DNA of 64,000 nucleotides from Anaspis maculata (taxonomy: Eukaryota; Arthropoda; Insecta; Coleoptera; Scraptiidae), in the NCBI GenBank assembly GCA_949128115.1, contig OX421963.1, positions 56,415,306-56,479,305 on the forward strand, in the 5' to 3' direction. Position 1 is the first letter of the stretch; each line of letters starts with the position of its first letter. A program made the position numbers and the translations under genes. The notes under the pieces are model-generated. The model was not told the DNA's origin and made no database searches. It worked only from the letters and a program-made list of their open reading frames with translations. Shown piece by piece: positions 32,700 to 43,751 of the stretch.

Positions 32700-33605
32700 C
32701 TTTCGATTAATAACCCTTTAACAGGGGAGCTCCACACATCATGAACTTGCCATAATGTTAAAAATGTAATTGAACCTGTGTAATCTACTGCTGACTGATA
32801 ATTATTCACATCAGAGATTAATTTGCATTGGTTAAGAATTCAGTTAATTAAGCGGTGAAATTTATAATAGGTACTCACCGAAAGCAAAAGACTCATGTTT
32901 GTCCATCTTCCAATCAAATTAAATAAAGGTCATTGTGATTTGAACTGTTTGTTTCTAAGTGAAAAATGGGTTGATTTGATCCTTTCGTAGATAGAACCAA
33001 GTTTGTCAACAACAGAAGGGGGTAAACAAATTAACGGGAAACAAAAGGGTCAAAATACAGAACGTAGGAAGGATGAATGGGGGTCGATCGTCACAGTATG
33101 GGTTGTAGGATCAAATCTGTATGCCTGTCAGTCTCCTCCTCGAGGAATAAAGTCAGAGCCCTGCAATTTTTTGTGATAAGTATGGAGTAGCTCATGTCCG
33201 GAAGGGTGATGGACATTAGGCAATTTGGTTTTTCAATTGTGACGCCATTTTGGCCCGCCATATTGCTTTTTCGAATTAACTAACTGATTTTGATGAAATT
33301 TAGAACATACTTGTGTCTAGTATAGATATACGTGTCTTGATGCTTGACTTTGCGATCCGACGCCATCTTGAATCGCCACATTGAACTTTTTTCTGAATCA
33401 ATAGATTGTGATGAAACACACTTTGGCCTCGTACACCGATTAATGACTGTAAGGTCGATTTCACGATTTGCTGCCATATTGGTCCCGGCAGTAGTGAGCT
33501 CGATTCCACGCGGCGGTAGTGATGAGATTCTTGCTGTCGTCAACCTTCCTGGCAAGCGACCAACCCAATCGCTATAAATTATCGGGTACTTGCATTCTGT
33601 GTGAA
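32700..33605. other. No recognisable gene
   Basis: AT-rich, containing GCCATATTG/GCCATCTTG-type words seen elsewhere in repeats. The open frames at 33280-33648 (-) and 33344-33577 (+) overlap antisense and end in the neighbouring MITE. Confidence 0.4.
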
Positions 33606-33607
33606 TA

Positions 33608-33839
33608 ATGCCCGTATTCATAGTCGTTGTCAAGTGCATCTTATTCAAGTATCACTTTTTGTCAAGCTGTAACGCAACGTATCTGTTTCACGGACATATT
33701 TTTGGCTATTGCCGTGAAATAGTATTCCTCGAGGAAAGCCAAAGTTATGTCTATGAAACCGAATTCGTACTTGAGTTACAGCTTGATTTAAAGTGGTACT
33801 TGGACAAGGTGCACTTGACAACGACTATGAATAGGGCAT
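33608..33839. mobile_element. 232-bp MITE, TA target site
   Basis: The ends ATGCCCGTATTCATAGTCG and the complement of ATGCCCTATTCATAGTCG lie between TA pairs (33606-33607 and 33840-33841). Both arms continue TTGTCAAGTGCA, and AAGCTGTAAC pairs further in. Confidence 0.85.
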
Positions 33840-34069
33840 TAGAGGTAATAAGGCGGTTGTCTAAGGCGTGATGCTCACACCATCACCTCGGGCCTCCCCT
33901 ACCCTCCAGCAGGGCTCCGCGACAGCCGCTTCGTAGGGTAGTGTATACAAAGAACGGAAGATCTAACCTTTCGCTTTGTGGGCCAAGTCTCTCAATGGGA
34001 TGTGTAGACTGTAGAGCTACACTGTTATCGTTACTTTTGATATATTTGTTGTCATCATGGTAACAAATA

Positions 34070-34983
34070 CCGTCCGTTTTTTATTTTAGGCCCCAGCCCA
34101 TAGCATCTTTATTATGGATTTCACACCCGATATATTATATATTTTTGAAATCAGAAAAACAAGATCTTTCTAGTGATGGTATGTCAAATTATTTTTGACA
34201 GATGTCATTTTTTGACAAATGACAGAATAGTACTTGTGACACATTATTTTAAAGCCTATTAAATTCTGAGGAGAACTGTGTTTTTATTTTTAAATAGGGT
34301 GTCTTTCACAGCTTCTAGGGGTCTTTTAATAGGAAAAAATGTCAATTTCAGAAATAGCCAGTCAATAAGTAATAGGTATTTTTAAAATCAACTAATGATG
34401 ATGATCTGATTTTTTAATTGTCCAAATTATTGGGAAACTTTATAAACACCTTATCTTTCAGGTAGGCTCATAAAAACTCGAGGGGGGTCATTTCTGGCAA
34501 GCTCGGATGTAATCTCGTTGGACCGGTGGTAGTTCCAATTCACTGATCGTCGAATCTTTTATTCAAGGAACAAGGAGGCGGTTATCCGAGCAACTTCTTT
34601 AGGACATTTTTTGTTTCATTGTGATTAATCAATCATTATTATCATTAGTTTACATTGAAAATAGTTACCTGCTTTACCTATTTACTTATTATGTATTTTT
34701 GAAATTCAACATTTTTTTCCTATTGAAAGACCCCTAGAAGCTGTTGAAGACACCATATCACAAAAATAAAAACACAGTTCTCCTCAGAATTTTATGGGCT
34801 TTGAAATGATGTATCACAAGTGATATTCTGTCATTTGTCAAAAAATGACATCTGTCAAAAATAATTTGACATATCATCAGTCGAAAGATCTTATTTTTGT
34901 GATTTCAAAAATATATAATATATTGGGTGTGAAACCCATAATAAAGATGCTACGGGCTGGGGCCTAAAATAAAAAACGGACGG
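34070..34983. mobile_element. 914-bp palindromic element, TA target site
   Basis: The ends CCGTCCGTTTTTTATTTTAG and the complement lie between TA pairs (34068-34069 and 34984-34985). The arms pair for about 300 bp, including TGACAGATGTCATTTTTTGA and its partner near 34850. The fold centre is near 34530. No coding frame. Confidence 0.88.
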
Positions 34984-34985
34984 TA

Positions 34986-37880
34986 TACAATATCAAATTC
35001 ATTTCCTTGATCTGGGGTGTGCCTTCACTTATCACCGGGTACAATTTGAATATTTTAGGGCGATGAGTTTTATATCTTTAAACCAGATTTTCTTTGCAAT
35101 CACGATCCAAGCAGGTAGAAATACCTAAACTAAAGTAAATATTAATTTCAACATGAGTCGAAGTGTTGATAGCAGTATGCTGAAGCTTAGCCTTGGCTAA
35201 TTTATACTAGAGTTGTGGTCGCCCTCGTACTCCTCGTAGCTCTGTACTTCGAACTCCTCGAAGTCTTGCAGTCAAATTGAAACGTGCATATGCGAACGTC
35301 AAGTGGATACGATACAACCCAACGACCGCTTCTTTGGGTTCAAAGTAACAAACAAAACGTTGTTTTAGCTTTTCCTTTTTCTAAACACCCATTACATGCC
35401 CATTTAAAATACCTCTTTATGCATGCAACGACACCTTCCACTTGTTGCATGTTTCTCGAATAATTAGGAATTCAGGAATTCTAGGCGTTCACTTGAAATT
35501 TATAGGGAACAAATTGCATGTACCTGTCCGTCTTCAAGATAATAATTATCAGATGGTGAAGAATACTTGGGTATAATTATAGAAGCCAACAATAATTTAG
35601 TGTGTGTGTGTCTATGTGTGCTCGGTGTTCCCATGAATGATATTTTATCTAAATTCAATTTAGATGAATGTGTTATTGGCTGGCCTTAAACTTTCACTTG
35701 GAAAAACTAAAAGAAAAGATATTTTGATATCGAATTTAATATGATCGAGTAACGAAATCAGTTAGTCTACATGCTCATTCATGGTAACATTGCCGTAATT
35801 TGTGCTTTTATTAATGGAGGAATAATTGTGAAAATGATGTTGAGTAACACAATAACATAATGAATTAATTACTTTTGTGTCGGAGAAAGTGTGATATTTC
35901 TTGTGTTATATTTTTGTTTGGAATTATCGATTGATCGACACTTTCGTTCTCGTTTCCAATTGTCTCGAGACTTGCTGATATGTTGAACTCGGGTGCACAA
36001 CTAATTAAAGTGTGTAATTGTACCTGCAGTACAAAACACTATAGCGTAGGCGTATAAGAAACAAATTAGTTTTAGACAATGTAGCGGGTTTGTATACTAC
36101 TCGACAGGTACCTATCGCGTTTAAACTGCCATGTAAGCAGTAGTAAGCACTAATCATTATCGCTAAAAGTAACTAGATACGTACTTAACAATAATAATGT
36201 GATTTATCAAAAGAAGACCAATCCTAGTTGATACAGTAACTAATAAAATGTCACTTATATTAAAATTATTAGCTATTAAGTATTAACTAACGAATATACC
36301 TACACCTAACCAGTAATCATTGCAATATTTTCAATCATAATAAAACAGGTCCGACGTCTAATCTAAAAGTGTGCTGTGTGGGGACGTATTCCTAATAAAA
36401 TTCACACGTAAATATTCATGACTGGAAGATAATAAATTGATATCTGGTTTTCTGTAATTCATAAAAAATATATTTTATGTAAGGTGAATGTAACTTGTTT
36501 CAAAAATGCGTGAACTCTGAAAGTCGCTATGGCATGAAAGTGACAGTGCTCAAGATGTCACCCAAGTATCTAAACATATGATATCAAATTGCATGAAAGC
36601 GAATATTCAGTTTTAAATAAATTTATGTAAATTTACAAATGTATTAAGATTATCGTGAAAAAATCTGAGCTGAAGGTTGAAATTGCAACATAAGCTTTTA
36701 AAATTGCTTCAGTTAATATATTGTCGAATATGCTTCATTATTAATTTTTTTTAAGCACAAATTAATTTAATTTTTCCAGTGTATAAATATGTGTATAATA
36801 CTAAACTGATAAACATCAATCAATTATCATTATTTATATTAATATAAATTTTGGATTTGATGGATCCAACATCTCTAATATCTGGCTACATAAGGCTAAG
36901 TAGTTCTACAGTTGCTGGGCTCTCTACGTTGTAGCTCATCGGTTCCAAATACTAGACGAGTACCTATACTATGCCGCACTCATAATTTTTCTTTATTTTT
37001 TGATACTCATTGGTCAACTTTCTCCACTTGAATATTATTCCTCGATCAATTAAAATTAACACATTATTCCTTGAGTATTTTTGCTCTTGGTGTGCTAAAA
37101 GATTACAGAAAGTCCCTATAAATCGAAAAAATCATGCGTCATAGAAAAACAATTGGTACATTCGAGTTAAGTACAATACAGTTTTTGGCACCTTGCGACT
37201 GTCACATACCGGTTACTTTTGTAAATAATCGTATGCGCTTATTATTATCGGTTAGCTACTGAGGACCCCAAGAAAAAACAGCCTAGAGCGTACACAGGTG
37301 TTACAAGCTACTTCTGATTTCTCCTTTTGTTTTCGTTCATTTTTTCTCAAAGGTAAGAAGTAAATCCTTCTATAAAATGACCTAGTAAAATATACGAGTA
37401 GGTAGTTCCGAAAAAAATGCTTTCGCTTATCATAAAATGTAATCAAAAGCATCGACGAAAATGGCATAGCTTCTAATTCTGGTCGCAGCGTGATGAACGG
37501 TATATTGTATATGAGGCGCAAAAAAGAAGGAATCCTTCGGTTCATGTCCAAACTTCATGCTTGTACCTAAAGAAATGGGCATTTCATGATAGTTGACACT
37601 ATGCTTTTCGCTTTTCCTATGACTATGTTCTTTCAGTGCAAAATACACTGTTCTAAGTTTAAACCTCGTTTATACCTAAACTGCTCTAGTTCTTGCTTCG
37701 ACATTTTAGTGAAAAAATATCAAGGTTATATCGTAAAATATACAATTTTTTTAGAAAGGGAACCCAGACAGGTGGTAGGTCTTCCCCGCGAGCTTTTATA
37801 TAGAAACGCTTGTCATCAGTTTCCTTATTAGGGAACTTTTGGCAAAACAATAATTAAGCCATCACTATACCTGCTTCCTT
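34986..37880. other. Long AT-rich stretch without a gene
   Basis: No long repeats, no splice-bounded frames and no RNA gene recognised in almost 3 kb. A TG run is at 35601-35612. This is the largest apparently unique block in the window and may be intronic or intergenic host sequence. Confidence 0.45.
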
Positions 37881-37884
37881 TTAA

Positions 37885-39412
37885 CCTATTAGTGGACAAA
37901 GTTATTTTTTTCAAAAAATATATGTTTTTCTATCATATTTAAGTAAAAGAGTCTTAAAGAAACACAGCAGAGGCAAAATTTTGTAAATCAATTCATAGGT
38001 TTTTTGTATTTTGGGCGTCCCTTATAAGGGACGCTGCTCATTGTGGATCAAGTTAGTGACAAGTGAAAAAATTATACAACTGTAGAATAAAGAAGAATAT
38101 TTATTGAATAATATCAGTTATAATATAATAAGGTAAGAGCAATAATCTATTTGGTCCTTTATTATTCTTGAAGCACTGCTTGGGGTGCAACCGCTCAAAC
38201 CTCCATGTTCTCTGGAATTCTTGTTGAGCTTCTCGATGAGGGGCCTAATTTTGTGAATCCAATTCTCTCTGAATTGAAATGAATATATTAAAAAAAATAA
38301 TCAAATCTTTTTAGCCGCATGCTGTTCTGCACTACTTTCTGGACTTCATCTTCGCTGGACCAAAACAGCCTTCTGTTGGGATATTTCCCATACCCCAATA
38401 GAAGAAGAATTCCTAAAAATACATATAACTCATTCAGAGTCAAGTCCAAGTTGTCGTTTCTTTGTTGAGCATATCTGTTATTCTCCTTATATTCAAGCTA
38501 AGCAGCTCTTCATTAAAAAAAGTTTGAAATATTCAACTGGAGACTAGAGGCATTAGAGCTGGTCCAAAGATGGTAGATTGGGATCACATTCTATGCATAT
38601 GTCATTATCTGGAACTTCCCCAGGATTCTGTTGCAATTTTATTTTCACAAGATACATCTGTGTTATTAGTTACAAAGTGAAAAACCAGGGGAGAAGTATA
38701 GATAGGAAAAATATGAATTTTGATTTTATTGTAAGGCTACCTTCTGGGCGCCCTTGTAGCTCAGATTATGGAAATAAGTCTTCATTGTCATAGTCATCAT
38801 CATAATCATTTCTTTCTTCTTCTTTGTTTATCAATTCCACAAGACTGATTCAAAATACCGCGTGGTAAGTGGTAAGTGGATATTTCCAACATGTTCATCG
38901 TCGGAATGATCACTATCAATGGGTAGCAGAATGAAAATTTGATCAGGAAGTACCACATCGTCATCATCTATGATGTCCAGCAGTTACGCGAGTGTCAACT
39001 TGCGAAAATGTAGACTTCAAATAGTAGTCATAGTGGGCGGCGTCCCTTATAAGGGACATCACATTATTCCTAATATTTTGTGAAAACTGTACTTCTAAAT
39101 CACCGTCCAATCAATCGAATCTATCCACTATAATTATTTTCAAGTAATTCATATAAAAAAACCGCCAAAAGTAGTATGAGATTACCCTATAAAGCAAGAT
39201 ACTTACCCTCCACGTTGCGAGGAATAAAGTTCAGAATCCATTTTATTGCTGAAACACCAGTTACACTTTTTTACAACAAACAACCGCTGAAAACACTTGC
39301 CACAAGTCTGGACAATAATATTCGGAGGCGTGCGCTCTGATAAACCCCCATTTATTGAAGTTATCAAAACAAATGGCAACGTCCCTTTAAAGGGACGTTG
39401 TCCACTAATAGG
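37885..39412 (-). mobile_element. piggyBac element at TTAA
   Basis: 1528 bp between TTAA at 37881-37884 and TTAA at 39413-39416, the piggyBac target. The ends are CCTATTAGTGGACAA and the exact complement. A subterminal palindrome, GTCCCTTATAAGGGAC or GTCCCTTTAAAGGGAC, occurs near 38021, 39042 and 39381. The interior is a deleted transposase gene on the minus strand. Confidence 0.92.
38160..39241 (-). pseudogene. piggyBac transposase remnant with introns
   Basis: On the minus strand the start MDSELYSSQRG (ATG at 39241) ends at a good donor, GG|GTAAGT. Near 38998 comes LLDIIDDDDVVLPDQ, the acidic N-terminal region, with one internal stop. Near 38530-38290 follow KLF(frameshift)NEELLSLNI, NRYAQQRNDNLDLTLNELY, VFLGILLLLGYGKYPNRRLFW and SSEDEVQKVVQNSMRLKRFD, matching the piggyBac core. 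After an intron-like gap with TTTCAATTCAG comes ENWIHKIRPLIEKLNKNSRE. The sequence is then lost before the second catalytic Asp. The gene is internally deleted, frameshifted and non-functional. Confidence 0.85.
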
Positions 39413-39416
39413 TTAA

Positions 39417-40215
39417 TCATACCGAGATCGTAACATGATGAACAGTCGTGTGAAAAACGAGAGTGATATGAAAGTCGCAAGTTTCAGGGGCATCAAGCGG
39501 CTTCGGAATTCGCGAATTATAAACTGAAATAATTTACATGGACATCAACTTGTAAAAACTTTCACTCTAAACGTAAATGTTATGACAGGTATCATCGCTT
39601 CGATTTATATATTGAATCGATTGAAAAGTGCGCATCAGAAACTCCACATCTCTTGATATAGTGAAATGAAGACAGCTACATTAATTTCACATCAAAAGCC
39701 ACAGAACGTGTAGCTACATGATTCACAGAAATCTCAGGATACATTTGTGTTGAAAGGTAGGCACCAGATATCGAAAGTATCGTGATGGAATTGAAAATGG
39801 ATTAACATCCATTCAGCTACAGGTGGTAACAGTTATAAGAATATCGTTACTTTCATATTAGGTGAGCGAATTAAAATATTTTTTTTGTTTTTCCAGATTT
39901 AAAGCTTCCATATTTATTATACAGCTACTGCTTTATTTTCTGCTTGTTAATTGACCTGAAGCTAGTTTCATCGATGAGCGTCGTAATATTAAAATTACTT
40001 TCGTAATGAAATTTTGTTTTGTTCCTGCACCGTGTGTTAGATAAACACAAAAAAGACTAGAAAGCTCTACTTAGTATTAATCAAGCGCCTTTTATTACTC
40101 TCATTGGAAAGCCCATATGTTTATCAACGTAATTTCTCAATACAAGAACTATATTTAAATGGAAAAAAAACTATAGGTGGAATACAACTACAAGGTAAGT
40201 ACCTGCGCGGACCTA
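39417..40215. other. No recognisable feature
   Basis: AT-rich, unique-looking sequence. A GTAAGTACC donor-like site at 40195 ends no convincing exon. Confidence 0.4.
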
Positions 40216-40522
40216 ATGCGATTTTCAACAGGTCCTATACGTAGAAATTAACTATAGACAGCAAAGCGGAGTAACACGTCGATTGACGACAATAGTAGCA
40301 AAACATCATGCTCAGGGCTCGGAACTGAGGTGGAACAACAGCCAGGTTTGTATTTCGAAACCAAGACGAAGCTTCTGGCATGCCACTCGATATTTCCACC
40401 ACCATAGAGAGGGAATTAATACTCATGAGACAATTCCGCGCGCTTTCTATTCAACAGGTTTGTATTATTTAGCTTTTATTCTGAAAGTCTTTGTGACAAA
40501 GTACCTATTCCTAGATTTGTGA
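40216..40522 (+). CDS. Uncertain ~100-codon open frame
   Basis: After a TTTTCAACAG acceptor-like site at 40231, the frame VLYVEINYRQQSGVTRR continues open to a stop at 40522, passing two donor-like CAG|GTTTGT sites. The product is unknown, and the antisense strand is also open. It could be an exon of a host gene or chance. Confidence 0.22.
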
Positions 40523-40969
40523 GTACAATATCCCCACATATTATGTGCATCGGTGTACAATGAGGAATGTAAATTTGTGTCTACCGTAATATTCGAAATT
40601 ATTTAGCAAATAATGATACAGAGAGTTGCTCATGTATAAAGCTGGAACAATATTATTTGAGGTAGCAGACATCAGATATTGTCGTACGATTTCCTGTTGG
40701 ACTCGTGCGTGCGGAAAAAGTGAATGAATTTCAAGTTGAATGTACGTGTAGGTACGTGCTCGTTCAAATTGTAATGTTACAATGTAGATAGGTAATAATT
40801 ATCATTAAGTGTTGATAATCAAGTGTAAGAACCTAGTCTAGTTCTATTTTATTTGTATCTAAATTGTCTCTTTCTACACCAGGGTGATTCGTAATGGGAT
40901 CAAAAGAATGCTGTCTGAGAAAAGGCATATTTTTCCGGAGGTTGAAGGGTTTCAACTTTGCACTTGCCT

Positions 40970-41112
40970 CCGGTTCCACCAAACTTTCATTAACGTGCTA
41001 ATTTTATCACTCTCATAGTAACTAAGCAACTGGCCATCCTATTGGCTGGTGCATAGCAACTATCAGCGTGATAGATGTAATCTGCTCGTAAAATTCTGGT
41101 GGAACCGGAGGT
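40970..41112. repeat. 143-bp inverted repeat
   Basis: CCTCCGGTTCCACCA near 40970 pairs with TGGTGGAACCGGAGG near 41098. CAGGGTG motifs flank the region (40880 and 41206), so it may be the core of another degraded palindromic MITE. Confidence 0.5.
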
Positions 41113-41214
41113 TGGTGATAAAAGCATAAAATTGGCATTTCTACTTGTTGTCTGAAACCCCCAGAAAAATCGTGACTATGGATCCAGTAGATCCCGTGTT
41201 GCATACAGGGTGAA

Positions 41215-43063
41215 ACTGTGAAGTTTAAAATTTGTAATTCCTATTTCAATGGAATTCCTATACGTCTGTCAACGACTAACATGTCATTGTTTGTTATTAC
41301 AAAACAATAAACTTGTTAATCAAGTTTAACTGGAGCACCTCTCCCAAAATAAATTTTGATGAGGAACTAGAATGGAATAATGCATCTGTAAGTGTCAACC
41401 ATTTGTACCAGGCCACCTACACCTACGGCAATGATATTGAAAATGTTAATGTAGGTAACATACAAGGTTTTTACCGTTGCTCGACGTAAAATAGGTCGTT
41501 GAAGCTCAACGGTTGCAGAGATGTATGGATTACAGGGCGTGGATTTGGAATTAACCAAATCAACCTTATTCTCTTTGTTATCTATAACGGCACCAGATGT
41601 CAAAGCTAAATAATTGCAAATTACCTCCCACATACTTCCATGCTGCTATAAGAACGATCTACCTAACTGAATTATCGAATAACTCATATGAATAACTATA
41701 CTTAAGTTAGTGCTTGAATAAAAATTTCGCAAATTGGAAAATATAAACCTGTTAATTGCAACCATTACCGTTTAAAATTTTATTACAGTTACATAAATCA
41801 CTTTGATTTTATTTCACTCTCGACTACCAAATACGTGCGTATAGGTACAATGTACATATCTGGCGATCACAAATCCTTCACTTTCATTCGAATGATGCAT
41901 ATGATTAAACAGTGACACACACACGGGCCATTGCCAGTGAGCAGTGAACCAACCGAAACAAGCTGTGATTAATTATACTTAAACGGAGTAACAGGTTCCA
42001 AAAACTGAATAGTAGATAATCATAACCGATCGACGCACCAGAGCAAAAGGAAAGGTGAATCTGCGTTTAAACTTTCTAGTAGGCCAAGTTCAGCCCAGAC
42101 AGTAGGACTTATTTGTGCGACTTTGGGTGTGTCCGGCGAAGAAGAAAAGTTGAAAACATTTCACTCCAGCGCCTCGGGTTATCATATTATTATTATTCCC
42201 GCAATCGGCCATCCATGACCTACACGTTTCCTCCTCAAACCATTCCGCAATATGTGGGCATGAACACAATAATAATAATAAACACAACCTCCGCAAAACG
42301 GTCGGAAACATTGAGGGAGGAGGAAAAAAGGCCCAAGCTTTGTAGTGCCATTGCTTCCGGGGTAATATGCCCAGTCCATTTTCCGGTTTTGGAATTTTTT
42401 CAGCAGTTGTAGGAAAACAACAACCATAATTCATTGCTGGCTTTGTGGGACTAGTGGGAGTACCAAATTCGAAACGTGACCGCGTCCTATCCGCAATTAT
42501 ACTTTTCAAAACCCATTTATCATTGTTTTGAAACATTGAAACGCAATCTGTAAATTAATATCTAATGTTTCTAATAGTCTGACAAAATTCTCATCATGAA
42601 TATCCTTCTCTTATTGCATGAATTCTGTGCACAGCACAGCATCTCTATTCCACTTGATGTTTGTGGGATTATTGCAAACAAACTAAAATCAAACTCATTT
42701 TCATCCTTTACCGCACACACGAATCGTCGAATCGAGTCTGCAATTAAACCAAATTAGGTGAGCTTGAGACGAATTTGCGATGTACATACATTTGCTGAGA
42801 ATCTATCACCCTTTCACTTGAGGCGCAATGCCTTGAAACCCTCATGTTTTCGAGTAGCCAAAATTCACCCGTTCCCTAGGCGACAAATATATTCGGCCAT
42901 ATTTTGGCCAATAAAATCCAAGGAAGTGGTTTCAAGTGTTACCCTACCACTAGTTTGAAACAACTTGGTTCAAAACAAGCGATTTTTTGTGGCAGAGTGG
43001 AGCCGAGCGATTGACATGTGACTGGTGGTCCAGACAAAAAAATCACTCCGCTCACCTCAGCCC
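41215..43063. other. No supported gene
   Basis: Overlapping open frames at 42090-42536 and 42113-42412 have no recognised motif and no convincing splice sites. The rest is AT-rich. Confidence 0.4.
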
Positions 43064-43101
43064 TACGAAGGCGCAGAGTGGACATGGAAGATATTTATTC
43101 T

Positions 43102-43577
43102 GGCAATTGCGACTTTTTTTGTCAATTGCCACTTTATTCTGGCAATTGCGACTTTTTTCTGTCAATTGCGACTTTTTTCTGTCAATTGCCACTTTATTCT
43201 GACAATTGCGACTTTTTTTTGTCAACTGACACTTTATTCTGGCAATTGCGACTTTTTTCTGTCAATTGCCACTTTTTTCTGTCAATAGCCACTTCATTCT
43301 GGCAATGGCGACTTTTTTCTGTCAATTGACACTTTATTCTGGCAACTGCGTTTTTTTTTCTGCCAATTGCGACTTATTTCTGTCAATTGCCACTTTATTC
43401 TGGCAATTGCGACTTTTTTCTGTCAATTGACACTTTATTCTGGCAATTGCAACTTTTTTCTGTCAATTGCCACTTTATTCTGGCAATTGCGATTTTTTTC
43501 TGGAAATTGCGACTTTTTTCTGTCAATTGCCACTTTATTCTGGCAATTGCGACTTTTTTCTGTCAATTGACACTTTA

Positions 43578-43578
<1 letters not shown>
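43102..43578. repeat. Minisatellite, about 12 units of 40 bp
   Basis: The unit reads GACTTTTTTCTGTCAATTGC then CACTTTATTCTGGCAATTGC, with two CAATTG sites, so each half is nearly the complement of the other. The Phe/Leu-rich open frames here are translation artefacts. Confidence 0.9.
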
Positions 43579-43622
<44 letters not shown>

Positions 43623-43751
43623 TTTCACACATATATAAGATAGGTACAGCTTAATATGTAGAAAACATCCAACAGGCCGCACAGCCCAATTAGAGGATGA
43701 AAACCGGTTGTAAAGTTTACACAGTATACAAACAATAAACAAAGAGAAACA

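Noticed and set aside
33280..33648. 122-codon minus-strand frame with LPPRGIELTTAG
   Set aside because: It runs out of the 33608-33839 MITE, an antisense frame is equally open, and no domain is recognised.
43018..43581. Phe/Leu-rich open frames of 60-100 codons in three frames
   Set aside because: They are translations of the 40-bp minisatellite, open in several frames because the unit lacks stops. The same applies to 47660-48026 and 48987-49286.
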